NCBI RefSeq assembly: GCF_000024865.1
Contig: NC_013595.1
Location: 5,704,001 to 5,768,000, forward strand
Length of the DNA: 64,000 nucleotides
Reading direction: 5' to 3'
From: Streptosporangium roseum DSM 43021
GTDB taxonomy: Bacteria; Actinomycetota; Actinomycetes; Streptosporangiales; Streptosporangiaceae
Under the pieces are notes generated by a model. It saw only the letters and a program-made list of their open reading frames with translations, had not been told where the DNA came from and ran no database searches. Of this stretch, positions 40,434 to 49,379 are shown in pieces (position 1 is the stretch's first letter; every line of letters begins with the position of its first letter). The translations under genes were made by a program, and so were the position numbers.

Positions 40434-41279
40434 GTGAGCGACAACGAGCCGAGCGAGTTCCGCATCGGGGGCGAGATCGGCGTACAGCGGCTCGGGTTCG
40501 GGGCCATGCAGCTGCCGACCGGACCCGGACCGGCTCGGGAGGCCGCCATCGCTGTGGCTCGACGCGCCGTCGAGCTGGGCGTCACTCTGATCGACACCGC
40601 GCACCTGTACGGGTGGGGTGCCAACGAGGAGCTCCTCGCCGAGGCGCTGTACCCCTATCCGGACGACCTGCTCATCGCGACGAAGGTCGGGGTCGCGCCG
40701 CCGAACCCCCCGCACGAGGCGGCGATCTGCGGACGGCCGGACTTCCTGCGGGATCAGGTCGAGCAGGGTCTGCGCCGCCTTCGGGTCGAACGGCTCCAGC
40801 TGCTCCAGTTGCATCGCATCGATCCGACGGTGCCGCTCGCCGACCAGCTGGGAACGCTGCGCGAGCTCCAGGCCGAGGGCAGGATCGGCCACATCGGGCT
40901 GTCCGAGGTCACCGTCGCCGAGCTTGAGGAGGCGCGGCAGATCATCGACGTCGCGAGCGTGCAGAACCGCTACAACCTGCTCGATCGCGAGCACGAGGCG
41001 GTGCTCGACGCCTGTGCCGCGGCGGGGATCGCCTTCCTGCCCTGGCGGCCCGTCCACCCCGCGGTGTCGGCGGCGACGTCCGAGATCGCCGCCGTGGCGG
41101 CCGAACTCGGCGCCACCGCGGCGCAGGTCTCGCTCGCGTGGCTGCTCCACCGCTCGCCCGTCGTGCTGCCGATTCCCGGCACCGGCTCGATCAGCCACCT
41201 GGAAGAGAACGTCGCCGCGGCGCGCCTGCGGCTGAGCGGCGATCAGTGGCGGCGGCTCGATCGGATCCAGCCGCGATGA
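40434..41279 (+). CDS. Aldo/keto reductase
   Basis: This 281-residue TIM-barrel AKR has the catalytic tetrad visible: Asp and Tyr in LIDTAHLYG, Lys in LIATKVG and His in LQLHRID. The NADPH-binding end is VLPIPGTGSISHLEENVAAA. It begins with GTG 40434. It reduces aldehydes or ketones with NADPH; several actinobacterial AKRs of this oxidoreductase group act on unidentified metabolites. The upstream 187 bp contain nothing recognisable. Confidence 0.9.
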   Translation: MSDNEPSEFRIGGEIGVQRLGFGAMQLPTGPGPAREAAIAVARRAVELGVTLIDTAHLYGWGANEELLAEALYPYPDDLLIATKVGVAPPNPPHEAAICGRPDFLRDQVEQGLRRLRVERLQLLQLHRIDPTVPLADQLGTLRELQAEGRIGHIGLSEVTVAELEEARQIIDVASVQNRYNLLDREHEAVLDACAAAGIAFLPWRPVHPAVSAATSEIAAVAAELGATAAQVSLAWLLHRSPVVLPIPGTGSISHLEENVAAARLRLSGDQWRRLDRIQPR

Positions 41280-41323
41280 GCCACCCGAGGACCGGCCCTC
41301 ATTCCTCCGGAGCGATCAGGCTC

Positions 41324-42544
41324 TCACCCGGGCGGAGCCGGGCGGGGAGCCATGTCGCGAGGCCTGCCGCCGACGATCGGCAGCACCAGGATGGCCAGCA
41401 CTCCACCGATCCACAGCACGCCCACCGTTGAGGCGGCGTCGACCGTCAGGCCGCCGACAAGGGCGCCCAGGGCGATCGACAGGTTGAACATCGACACGTA
41501 CAGCGAGGAGGCAGCCTCGGTGGCGGTCGGTGCGGCGTTCAGGATCCAGGTCTGGAAGGTGACCGGGACGGCGCCGTAGCCCAGGCCCCAGACGACGAGG
41601 GTCGCGGCCGCCGAGAAGGTGGTGTGGTCGGCCACCGCGAGGGTGGCCATGGCCGCGGCCAGGAGCACGGAGATGCCGCACACGGTCTGCCGGAGACGCT
41701 TGGTGATCAGCGCGCCGGCGATGAAGTTGCCGCAGATGCCGGCGATCCCGAAGACCAGCAGCAGCACACTGATCATGCCGTCCGCCACACCGTCGTCCTG
41801 GAGGATGGGCCGCACGAACGTGTAGGCGGTGAAGTGCCCGGTGATGACCAGGAAGGTCATGGCGATGCCGACGCGCACGGCGAGGTGTGTCCGGAACACC
41901 CGCGGCAGGTCCGCGAACGTCATCGTGCTCTCCGGTGCCAGCTTCGGCATGACGGCGACCATGCAGGCCAGCGAGATCAGGCCGAGCACGCCCACGGCCG
42001 CGAACGCGGTCCGCCAGTCGCTGAGGTCACCGACCAGGGTGCCCGCGGGCACACCCAGCACGGAGGCGGTCTCGACGCCGCCGAAGACGACGGCGGTGGC
42101 GCGCGCGACATGGTGCTTCGGCACCAGACGCAGGGCCATGGCGCCGGCCAGGGACCAGAAGCCGCCGACGCTGATGCCGATCAGGAAGCGGGCGAGGAGG
42201 ACGACGGCGAAGCTCGTGGCAGAGGCGGAGGCGAGGTTGGCCGCGCCCACCATACCGATCAGCAGGGCCAGCACCAGCCGGCGGTCGATCCTGGCGGTGG
42301 CCACGGTGACCAGCGGTGCCGCGACGGCGGCGACCAGGCCGGGCACGGTGACCATGAGCGCGGCGGTGCCCTCGGAGACGTCCAGTGCGGTGCCGATCGG
42401 GGTGAGCAGCCCGACGGGCAGCAGTTCGGAGGTCATCAGGGCGAAGATTCCCAGCGTCACGGCAAGGACCGCGAGCCAGCCCCGGACCGGTGAGGGGCTC
42501 GCGTCCGGGGCTGTGCCCGGTGGCGAGACGTCGGCGGATGTCAC
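41324..42544 (-). CDS. MFS transporter (Cmr/NepI-like efflux)
   Basis: This 406-residue protein has 12 hydrophobic helices. The N-terminal motif LGIFALMTSELLPVGLLTPI and the helix-5 antiporter motif ALRLVPKHHVARATAVVFGG followed by SVLGVPAGTLVGD are typical of DHA1 efflux carriers of the purine nucleoside/chloramphenicol/arabinose type. Substrate cannot be predicted. It ends close to the aldo/keto reductase (convergent), and the CMD gene lies upstream on the same strand with a 93-bp gap. Confidence 0.88.
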   Translation of the reverse strand: MTSADVSPPGTAPDASPSPVRGWLAVLAVTLGIFALMTSELLPVGLLTPIGTALDVSEGTAALMVTVPGLVAAVAAPLVTVATARIDRRLVLALLIGMVGAANLASASATSFAVVLLARFLIGISVGGFWSLAGAMALRLVPKHHVARATAVVFGGVETASVLGVPAGTLVGDLSDWRTAFAAVGVLGLISLACMVAVMPKLAPESTMTFADLPRVFRTHLAVRVGIAMTFLVITGHFTAYTFVRPILQDDGVADGMISVLLLVFGIAGICGNFIAGALITKRLRQTVCGISVLLAAAMATLAVADHTTFSAAATLVVWGLGYGAVPVTFQTWILNAAPTATEAASSLYVSMFNLSIALGALVGGLTVDAASTVGVLWIGGVLAILVLPIVGGRPRDMAPRPAPPG

Positions 42545-42637
42545 GATGTGGGCCTTTCCGGTGAAGTCATGCCAAGGGCGGCGGCCGTGGGGAGGCGGCC
42601 ACCGCCCGTAAGGGGGAGAACGAAGGCGGAGGGGTGC

Positions 42638-43096
42638 CTACTCGGTGCCGGGGGTCTTGCGGGTGGTCACGTTCATGCGGTTCCAGGCGTTGACCGTGAA
42701 GATCAGCGCGATGAGCTGGGCGAGTTCTTTGTCGTCGAAATGCCGCGCGGCCTCGTCATACACCGCGTCCGTGATCCCTTGGGGAAGCAAGGTCATCGCC
42801 TCGGTCAGGGCGAGGGCCGCGCGCTCCTTGGCGGTGTAGAGGCTGGACTCATGCCACGCGCTCAGCTGGTAGATGCGCGCTTCGCTCTCACCCGCCCGGC
42901 GGGCGTCGCCGGTGTGGTAGTCGATGCAGTACGCGCACCGGTTGACCTGGGAGGCGCGGATCTGCACCAGCTCGACCAGGACCGGGTCCAGCCCCTGGCG
43001 GGCCACGGCGTCCAGGGCCAGCACGGCCTTGAAGACCTTGGGGGCGACGAGCGAGAGGTTCATACGTGCGGGAATGGCAACATTCGTCATGCTCAT
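42638..43096 (-). CDS. Carboxymuconolactone decarboxylase family (AhpD-like) protein
   Basis: This 152-residue helical protein has the redox CxxC and adjacent His in NRCAYCIDYHTGDARRAGES, the AhpD-type alkylhydroperoxidase core. The C-terminal half reads LAQLIALIFTVNAWNRMNV. Probable thiol peroxidase or oxidative stress role. ATG 43096 is used; ATG 43090 is better spaced from AGGG. It is divergent from a MocR regulator, which is its likely regulator, and resembles the common actinomycete CMD/MocR pairing. Confidence 0.88.
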   Translation of the reverse strand: MSMTNVAIPARMNLSLVAPKVFKAVLALDAVARQGLDPVLVELVQIRASQVNRCAYCIDYHTGDARRAGESEARIYQLSAWHESSLYTAKERAALALTEAMTLLPQGITDAVYDEAARHFDDKELAQLIALIFTVNAWNRMNVTTRKTPGTE

Positions 43097-43114
43097 GACC
43101 CTAGGAGCGCGATC

Positions 43115-43155
43115 GACCCACGATATGGTGCATTCCCATGGAAGTTCTGTGGGTC
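43115..43155. promoter_or_regulatory. Inverted repeat in CMD/MocR divergent promoter
   Basis: GACCCAC at 43115-43121 and GTGGGTC at 43149-43155 are perfect inverted arms 27 nt apart in the only AT-richer part of the gap. They flank likely promoter elements for the CMD gene. Candidate MocR binding sites. Confidence 0.45.
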
Positions 43156-43196
43156 AATTTTCGACACGACGGCCAGGACCGTCGCGGGGCGAGGCG

Positions 43197-44597
43197 TTGA
43201 GCAGCCCCGGCGCGGAAGGCGGCAGCGACCTTCATCTGGAGCTCGCCGGCGTCGGCGGCGCGCGCGTGCGGTTGATGCGGGCCCTGCGCGAGGCGATCCA
43301 CTCGGGACGGCTGGCGCCCGGTACCCGGCTTCCGCCCTACCGCACCCTCGCCCTCGACCTGGGAATCGCCCGCAACACCGTCGCCGCCGCGTACTCCGAA
43401 CTCGTCGAGGAAGGCTGGCTCACGTCCCGTCAGGGTTCCGGCACGCACGTCGCGCACCGCGCCGCACCTCTGGAACCCGGCCGCCGGCGCTCCCCCGCGC
43501 GTCCGTCCCGCCTGCGGATCATCCACGACCTGATGCCAAGCTCCCCTGACGCGGCCGCCTTCCCGCGCTCGTCCTGGAGCGCCTCGGCCCGGCGCGCGCT
43601 GGCAGGCGCGCCCAACGACGCCTTCGGCGTCGGCGATCCCCGTGGCCGGCTGGAGTTGCGCCAGGCGCTGGTGGAATACCTGGCGCGGACCAGAGGCGTG
43701 CGCACCAAGGCGGACCACGTCGTGATCTGCTCGGGCTTCGCGCACGGGCTGCGGCTGGTGTGCCACGTGCTGCGCGGCAGCATCGCGGTCGAGTCGTACG
43801 GACTCGACTTCCACCGCTCCATTCTCACCGAGGCGGGACTGAAGACCGTGCCGCTCACCGTGGACATCCACGGCGCACGGATCGAGGACCTTCCGGCCAC
43901 GGGCGCGCAAGCCGTCCTGCTGACGCCGGCCCATCAGTACCCCACGGGGGGAGCCCTGCACCCGCAGCGCCGGGCCGCGGTCATCGACTGGGCACGCGCC
44001 ACGGGGGGTCTGCTGCTCGAGGACGACTACGACGGCGAGTTCCGTTACGACCGCGAGCCGGTCGGCGCCGTGCAGGGGCTCGATCCGGACCGCGTCGTCT
44101 ACTTCGGCTCGACGAGCAAGAGCCTGTCGCCCGCGCTCCGGCTCGGCTGGATGGCGTTGCCCGGCCGGCTGGTGGACGACATCCTGGCCGCCAAGGGCTC
44201 GCGCGAACTCTGGTCGGGCGTCATGGACCAGGTCACCCTCGCCGACTTCGTCGCCGGCGGCGCCTACGACCGTCAGCTGCGGCGGATGCGCGGGATCTAC
44301 CGGCGCCGCCGTGACCTGCTCACGGCCATGCTCGCCGAACGCGCCCCGCACATCACCGTCAGCGGCATCGCCGCGGGCCTGCACGCCGTCCTCGAGCTTC
44401 CCCCGGGCACCGAGCAGGCCGCTCTCCGCGCCGCGCGCCGCCTCGGCATCGCTCTGGACGGCTTGGGCCCCTATCTGCACCCCGGCAGCACGATGCCGCC
44501 CCGCGACGGCCTGGTCATCGGATACGGCACACCACCCGAGCACGCGGTCACAGCCGCCCTGGAAGCCCTGTGTCTCGCCTTGCCCGACCCTCCGTAG
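43197..44597 (+). CDS. MocR-type PLP-dependent transcriptional regulator
   Basis: About 466 residues. The GntR-like winged helix (RLMRALREAIHSGRLAPGTR, then LALDLGIARNTVAAAYSELV) is joined to a class I aminotransferase domain. The PLP lysine is in YFGSTSKSLSPALRLGWMAL, and the Asp/Tyr region is LLEDDYDGEFRYDREPV. MocR proteins sense PLP-linked metabolites. The start is uncertain: TTG 43197 follows GGGGCGAGG and leaves a normal N-terminus (SSPGAEGGSDLHLELAG). ATG 43125 would lie inside the operator region. Probably controls the divergent CMD gene. Confidence 0.85.
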   Translation: MSSPGAEGGSDLHLELAGVGGARVRLMRALREAIHSGRLAPGTRLPPYRTLALDLGIARNTVAAAYSELVEEGWLTSRQGSGTHVAHRAAPLEPGRRRSPARPSRLRIIHDLMPSSPDAAAFPRSSWSASARRALAGAPNDAFGVGDPRGRLELRQALVEYLARTRGVRTKADHVVICSGFAHGLRLVCHVLRGSIAVESYGLDFHRSILTEAGLKTVPLTVDIHGARIEDLPATGAQAVLLTPAHQYPTGGALHPQRRAAVIDWARATGGLLLEDDYDGEFRYDREPVGAVQGLDPDRVVYFGSTSKSLSPALRLGWMALPGRLVDDILAAKGSRELWSGVMDQVTLADFVAGGAYDRQLRRMRGIYRRRRDLLTAMLAERAPHITVSGIAAGLHAVLELPPGTEQAALRAARRLGIALDGLGPYLHPGSTMPPRDGLVIGYGTPPEHAVTAALEALCLALPDPP

Positions 44598-44706
44598 AAA
44601 GGCCCCGTCCCTTCACCCGGCGCCTGCTCGTGGCGGCGGTCCGGGCGCGCGCCGGCAGCTCTCGATGGATCAGGAGTGTCCGGCCGGATTTCTTCGGCTT
44701 TACCGG

Positions 44707-45102
44707 TCAGGCGTCGAGCAGGTGCCCTGTCGTCACGTCGATGTGGTCGGGGATCTCGGCGTGGCGATCACCGACCGTCGGTGTCCCGGTGGGCTCGAAC
44801 AGGAGAATCGCGGCGCCGGCGGGGGCGTGCGGCTTGTGCTCGGTGCCTTTGGGGACGGTGAAGACCGCGCCTTTGGGGAGGTGGACGGTCCGCTCCCCGC
44901 GGGACTCACGCAAGGAGATGTACAGTTCCCCGTCGAGCACGAGGAAGAACTCGTCGGTGTCGTCGTGGACGTGCCAGATGTGCTCCCCCTCTACCTTCGC
45001 GACGCGTACGTCGTAGTCGTTGACGCGCGTGACGATTCGGGGGCTCCACAGCGCGTCAAAGGAGGCCAGGGCGTTGCCAAGGTCGATGGGTCCGTTGCTC
45101 AT
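44707..45102 (-). CDS. Cupin domain-containing protein
   Basis: This 131-residue single cupin has motif 1 HIWHVHDDTDEFFLVLDGEL (two His, Glu of the metal site) and motif 2 with PKGTEHKPHAPAG. Metal-binding residues are intact, so it could be a small dioxygenase, isomerase or metabolite-binding protein. It is divergent from the GlxA-type regulator with only 52 bp between starts; that regulator probably controls it. Confidence 0.88.
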   Translation of the reverse strand: MSNGPIDLGNALASFDALWSPRIVTRVNDYDVRVAKVEGEHIWHVHDDTDEFFLVLDGELYISLRESRGERTVHLPKGAVFTVPKGTEHKPHAPAGAAILLFEPTGTPTVGDRHAEIPDHIDVTTGHLLDA

Positions 45103-45154
45103 GGGGGAATCCTGGCAGGTCGAGCGCGTCGGCCGTGAGTGCTAGAAATGGCAT

Positions 45155-46204
45155 ATGTCGCAAGATTCCTCGCACGACGGTCGCGCGGCGGACCTGCACC
45201 GGGTCGTCGTGATCGTGGACGAGAACTCCAACCCCTTCGAGCTCGGCTGTATGACCGAGGTCTTCGGCCTGCGCAGGCCCGAGCTTGGCCGCGATCTCTA
45301 CGACTTCCGCCTCTGCTCGCCCGAACCCCGCACCCTCATGCGAGACGCCTTCTTCACCCTGACCGGAGTCGCCGGACTGGAGGCGGCCGAGTCGGCGGAC
45401 ACGTTGATCGTCCCCAACCGCCCCGACGTCGAGGTGCCGCGCCGCCCGATCGTGCTGGACGCCGTACGGCGGGCGCACAGGCGCGGTACGCGTCTTGTCG
45501 GCTTGTGCAGCGGAGCTTTCACCCTCGCCGAGGCCGGGGTCCTCGACGGGCGCCGGGCCACCGCCCACTGGCAGTGGGTGGACGCCTTTCGTGCCCGCTT
45601 CCCCTCCGTGCGGCTCGAGGAAGACGTGCTGTTCGTCGACGACGGCGACATCCTCACCGCCGCCGGTAGCGCGGCCGCTCTCGACCTCGGGCTGCATATC
45701 GTCCGCCGCGACCACGGCGCCGAGGTCGCCAATTCCGTCAGCCGGCGGCTGGTCTTCACCGCGCACCGGGACGGCGGGCAGCGGCAGTTCATCGAGCGCC
45801 CGGTGCCCGACCTGCCGGACGAGTCCCTGGCGCCGATCCTGGCATGGGCGCAGGAGCGGCTGGACTCACCGCTCACGGTCTCCGACCTCGCGGCGCGCGC
45901 CTCGGTCAGCCACGCGACACTGCACCGGCGCTTCCGGGCACAGCTGAGCACGACGCCGCTGGCATGGCTCACGGGGGAACGGGTCGCCCTGGCCTGCCGG
46001 CTGATCGAGCGGGGTGAGACACACCTGGAGGTGGTGGCACGGCACAGCGGGCTGGGCACCGCCGCCAACCTGCGCGCGCTGATGCGCCGCCAGACAGGGC
46101 TCACCCCGTCGGCGTACCGGCAGCGGTTCGGAGCTGGAGCGGCCCGTCAGCGACCGCTTCCGCCCCGCCCGGCTCGCCCTGCCGCACCACTTCCGGCAAG
46201 CTAG
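45155..46204 (+). CDS. GlxA family AraC-type transcriptional regulator
   Basis: This 349-residue protein has an N-terminal DJ-1/PfpI-like domain (RVVVIVDENSNPFELGCMTE, with LVGLCSGAFTLAEAGVLDGR at the nucleophile elbow) and a C-terminal AraC double helix-turn-helix (VSDLAARASVSHATLHRRFR and VVARHSGLGTAANLRALMRR). The elbow Cys is present, although in regulators it is usually not catalytic. A Pro/Arg-rich tail ends the protein. No strong ribosome binding site is seen. Divergent from the cupin gene. Confidence 0.9.
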   Translation: MSQDSSHDGRAADLHRVVVIVDENSNPFELGCMTEVFGLRRPELGRDLYDFRLCSPEPRTLMRDAFFTLTGVAGLEAAESADTLIVPNRPDVEVPRRPIVLDAVRRAHRRGTRLVGLCSGAFTLAEAGVLDGRRATAHWQWVDAFRARFPSVRLEEDVLFVDDGDILTAAGSAAALDLGLHIVRRDHGAEVANSVSRRLVFTAHRDGGQRQFIERPVPDLPDESLAPILAWAQERLDSPLTVSDLAARASVSHATLHRRFRAQLSTTPLAWLTGERVALACRLIERGETHLEVVARHSGLGTAANLRALMRRQTGLTPSAYRQRFGAGAARQRPLPPRPARPAAPLPAS

Positions 46205-46284
46205 CCATCCAGTACCGCACCGCCCGGTCCATCCCGCGTGGCCCCGCCTGAAGCCACCACCCCGGCTGCCCTGGAGAAGACGTC

Positions 46285-46743
46285 ATGACCCTGCCCGAGA
46301 ACATCACGACCTGGCGCGACGCCCGCTACGACGTGCCCGTCAGCCGACAGCTGGAGCGCTACAACGAGCTGGCCGCCCGGAACGAGTCGGCCCGCGCCCG
46401 CGTGGAGCTGGTGGCCCGGGGGATCTACGACCCCGACCGGCACGGGGCCGGGGACCGGCCCCCGCTCACCGTGGCCGAGCACATCGAGCTGCTGGCACTG
46501 GCGGAGTGCATCGCGCGCACCGTACGCCACCCCGCCAACATCCACCACGCACTGCTGGCAGGGGCCACCTGGGCCGACATCGCCCATGCCGTCGGCTCCG
46601 ACGAGCACGCCGTACGGCGGGACTACCGGCAGTGGGCCGACGACCAGCACGACCTCAACCGGCACCACCCCCACCTCGGCATGACCGCCGACGAGTACGC
46701 CGCCGCGACCGCCAGAGTCGCCCAGAGCACGACGGATGCCTGA
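46285..46743 (+). CDS. Hypothetical protein with helix-turn-helix-like C-terminus
   Basis: A 152-residue hydrophilic, largely helical protein starting ITTWRDARYDVPVSRQLERY. Residues about 95-120 (HHALLAGATWADIAHAVGSD, then EHAVRRDYRQW) look like a sigma-4 or transposase-type helix-turn-helix. I do not recognise a named family. The ATG at 46285 follows GGAGAAG. It stands alone behind the GlxA regulator and is followed by a hairpin terminator. It may be a DNA-binding protein from a mobile or plasmid background. Confidence 0.7.
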   Translation: MTLPENITTWRDARYDVPVSRQLERYNELAARNESARARVELVARGIYDPDRHGAGDRPPLTVAEHIELLALAECIARTVRHPANIHHALLAGATWADIAHAVGSDEHAVRRDYRQWADDQHDLNRHHPHLGMTADEYAAATARVAQSTTDA

Positions 46744-46751
46744 AGCAGGCT

Positions 46752-46779
46752 GGACCCCTGCTCCACCTGCCAGGGGTCC
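46752..46779 (+). terminator. Hairpin terminator after the hypothetical gene
   Basis: GGACCCCTG at 46752-46760 pairs with CAGGGGTCC at 46771-46779, 9 bp, starting 9 nt after the stop. A second, bidirectional-looking hairpin, GCGATA/TATCGC at 46916-46931, is followed by a T-rich run and may end the convergent TetR gene. Nothing else is seen in the gap. Confidence 0.65.
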
Positions 46780-46981
46780 CAGTGGTGGCGGTGGTCGCGC
46801 ACCGCCCGGTCCCGGGCGGCCGGACCGGTGAGCGGGCCGCCCTCAAGCGCCCCCGGCCGGCCGTCACCACTCCGGTGACGGCGCCGACACCCAGTAGCAA
46901 TGTGGTCATATTACTGCGATAAGAGTATCGCCCTATTGTTTTCTTGGGGGTTCCGTCCGCGCCGCGTCGCGGTGAGGAGAA

Positions 46982-47605
46982 TCAGCGATCGGGAGAACCG
47001 CAACGCCCGGTGAACACCGTGGCGACGGCCCGGCGCAGCACGTCACGTGCCGAGAACGCGTCCGCGCCCGAGAGCGCGACCTGATCGGCCAGACCTTGCA
47101 CGGTCGCGAGGATCATGCGGGCGGCCGGCACGGCGTCGACATCGGGCTCGACCTCACCGCGTTCCATGCCGGTCCGGACCGCCATCGTGACGTATTCGAG
47201 GATGTCACCGCCTGCCTGCCGGGCGACGTCGGCGAGACCGAGGTGATGCAGCGCCTGAGCCTGCAGACCCTGCCGGACGCGGTACTCGACGTCCCGCTCC
47301 TCGTCGAGCGGCAACAGTTCGGCCAGGCCGTCGAGCAGCACCTCCGCCATCGGGAGACGGGCGGCCTCGCCGTGGCGGACGCGTGCTCGCACCCGCTCGC
47401 TCATACGGCTCACGGCGTCTTCGTAGGCGAAGTGGAGCAGCACGTCCTTGCCGGTGAAGTAGTGCTGGATGAGCCCGACCGAGATGCCCGCCTCGGCCGC
47501 CACCCGCGAGAACGAGACGCCCGCGAACCCCTCCGCGGCGAGCAGCCGCTGGAACGCCCGCGCGATCTGGGCGCGACGCTGATCATGATCGGCAACCCGT
47601 GGCAC
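46982..47605 (-). CDS. TetR family transcriptional regulator
   Basis: This 207-residue protein has helix-turn-helix ARAFQRLLAAEGFAGVSFSR, then AGISVGLIQHYFTGKDVLLH, and a TetR_C_6-like ligand domain (DVEYRVRQGLQAQALHHLGL). The target is not evident. The nearest gene upstream on the same strand is the P450, 255 bp away. That gap holds no recognisable gene, only a weak minus-strand patch. Confidence 0.88.
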   Translation of the reverse strand: MPRVADHDQRRAQIARAFQRLLAAEGFAGVSFSRVAAEAGISVGLIQHYFTGKDVLLHFAYEDAVSRMSERVRARVRHGEAARLPMAEVLLDGLAELLPLDEERDVEYRVRQGLQAQALHHLGLADVARQAGGDILEYVTMAVRTGMERGEVEPDVDAVPAARMILATVQGLADQVALSGADAFSARDVLRRAVATVFTGRCGSPDR

Positions 47606-47860
47606 CCCGTTATCATACAGCCGTACTGCTACCTCCGCCCCGCCGGTGCGGCGGCTCGGCTCCCTCCTGCCGAACGGGTCCCCGGCCGCCGTAGCGGCGC
47701 GGCCCTGTTTCCGGAGGTGCCGAGCCGGGCTCTCACCCTCGCGTCGCGCGTGTTCTCCGAAGCCGCGGTCGTCTCCGCCTCCAAGGCCCCGATCTTCTTG
47801 GAACCCGATGACCTGCGCAGACAGCCCTGCTTCGGGGCTGGGGCGCGTTTGGGTCGAACG

Positions 47861-49060
47861 TCAGATCAACGGGAGGCGGCGCACCCCTGTCATGGTCGGC
47901 GTGGGCATGAACTCCACGGGGTCGTCCGGATCGGTGCGCAGAGGGTCGACGCGGTCGAGCAGGATGTTCAGGGCGACCCGTCCCTCCAGCCGGGCCAAGG
48001 GGGCGCCTAGGCAGAAGTGGATGCCGCGGCCGAACCCGAGATGCGGGTTGGGGTCGCGACCGGGGTCGAAGACGTCGGGGTCGGGGAACTGCCGGGGGTC
48101 CCTGTTGGCCGCTCCGAGCCAGGCCATGACCATGTGATCGGCCGGTATCGTCACGCCGCCGAGCTCGACGTCGCGGGTGGTGGCGCGGCCGAGGGCGGCG
48201 AACGGGGTGAACAGGCGCAGGGATTCCTCGATGACGGCCGGGATCGAGGATCGGTCGGCCCGCACCTTGTCCTGCTGCTCGGGGAAGGCGTCCAGGCACA
48301 GCACCGTGTTGCCGAGCAGCATCGTCGTGGTGATGTGCCCGGCGAGCAGCAGGATGATCGCGAAGTTGACCACCTCCTCGTCGGGCAGGCGTTCGCCGTC
48401 CACCTCGGCCTCGACCAGCCTGGTGAGCAGGTCGGCGCGCGGCTGTCGCCTGCGCTCCGCGGCGTGGCCGGCGAGATAGGCCGACATCTCCTTCCACGGC
48501 TTCAGCGTGGCCTGCAGGTCCACGTCCTGTTGTTCGGCGGGTTTGGCCAGTGAGATCTTGGCGTCGCGCTGGAACAGCGCATCGGCCCATTGTTTGAACA
48601 GGGCGCGATCGCTGCTGGGCACCCCCAGCAGTTCGGCGATGACGATGACCGGGAGCGGATAGGCCAGATCGGTCACCAGTTCCAACCGGCCGCGATCGTG
48701 TGCCGCGTCGAGCAGTTCGTGGGTGAGGGCGGCGATCCTCGGTTCGAGATCCGCGACGACCTTCCGGGTGAAGGCGTTGCTGACCAGCTTGCGCAGCTTG
48801 CCGTGCTCCGGCGGGTCGATCTGGGTGATGAAGCCGGCCATCGAGAATTCCTCGATGCCCGGCATCAGGTCCTTGGGGATCAGGCGCATGGTGTCGGAGG
48901 AGAACGTCGCGGGATCGCCGAGGATCTCCTGCAGTTCGGGGTGGCCGTAGACGTTCCACATGCCGGCGTCGGCGTCGTACTCGACCGGTTGGCGCGATCG
49001 CGGCCCATGCAGCCAGAAGTGCTGTGCGGGGATGTTGTACCGCTCGACGATGTCGGCCAT
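47861..49060 (-). CDS. Cytochrome P450
   Basis: A 399-residue bacterial class I P450. The heme loop is GFGRGIHFCLGAPLAR near residue 345, the K-helix ExxR is in VIEESLRLFTPF, and the I-helix reads LLLAGHITTTMLLGN. The usual acidic residue before the threonine (AGHE/DTT) is Ile here, a variation also known in CYP107/105-like macrolide hydroxylases. ATG 49060 is supported by AAGGGAG; the frame is open upstream. No ferredoxin gene is adjacent, so redox partners must come from elsewhere. Substrate unknown. Confidence 0.92.
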   Translation of the reverse strand: MADIVERYNIPAQHFWLHGPRSRQPVEYDADAGMWNVYGHPELQEILGDPATFSSDTMRLIPKDLMPGIEEFSMAGFITQIDPPEHGKLRKLVSNAFTRKVVADLEPRIAALTHELLDAAHDRGRLELVTDLAYPLPVIVIAELLGVPSSDRALFKQWADALFQRDAKISLAKPAEQQDVDLQATLKPWKEMSAYLAGHAAERRRQPRADLLTRLVEAEVDGERLPDEEVVNFAIILLLAGHITTTMLLGNTVLCLDAFPEQQDKVRADRSSIPAVIEESLRLFTPFAALGRATTRDVELGGVTIPADHMVMAWLGAANRDPRQFPDPDVFDPGRDPNPHLGFGRGIHFCLGAPLARLEGRVALNILLDRVDPLRTDPDDPVEFMPTPTMTGVRRLPLI

Positions 49061-49329
49061 CGTCTCTCCCTTGGTCGTGGAGCTGCCATTGACTTCATGA
49101 AAGGTCGAAATGTGCTCCATGGCCACCGCGCCGAGCGTTTCGGCGGAAAAAAATATCGAACGCGCGCCGGCCGTACTGGCCTGCGGCGAGCACCGCGCGG
49201 CGCGCGCTGTCACCGACATCGAGGACGAAACCAGTCTCAGCAACGTGACAGCTCACCGCATTGTGCGTGCTCTCTGCAGCGGCGGGCTGCCGGCGCAGGA
49301 CGTCGCCCCGGCCCTCCTCCCGCACTGTC

Positions 49330-49346
49330 CTCTACAGCCTGTAGAG
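49330..49346 (+). promoter_or_regulatory. Inverted repeat upstream of DUF3817 gene
   Basis: CTCTACAGCCTGTAGAG is a perfect 7-bp inverted repeat with a 3-nt centre, 34 bp before the DUF3817 start. The TACA...TGTA core resembles BlaI/CopY-type operators. No such regulator is in the window, so the regulator would be encoded elsewhere. The remaining gap from 49061 shows no gene. Confidence 0.45.
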
Positions 49347-49379
49347 TATGCGCGGTATTCAGGGAAGAAGGGGTGGGGC

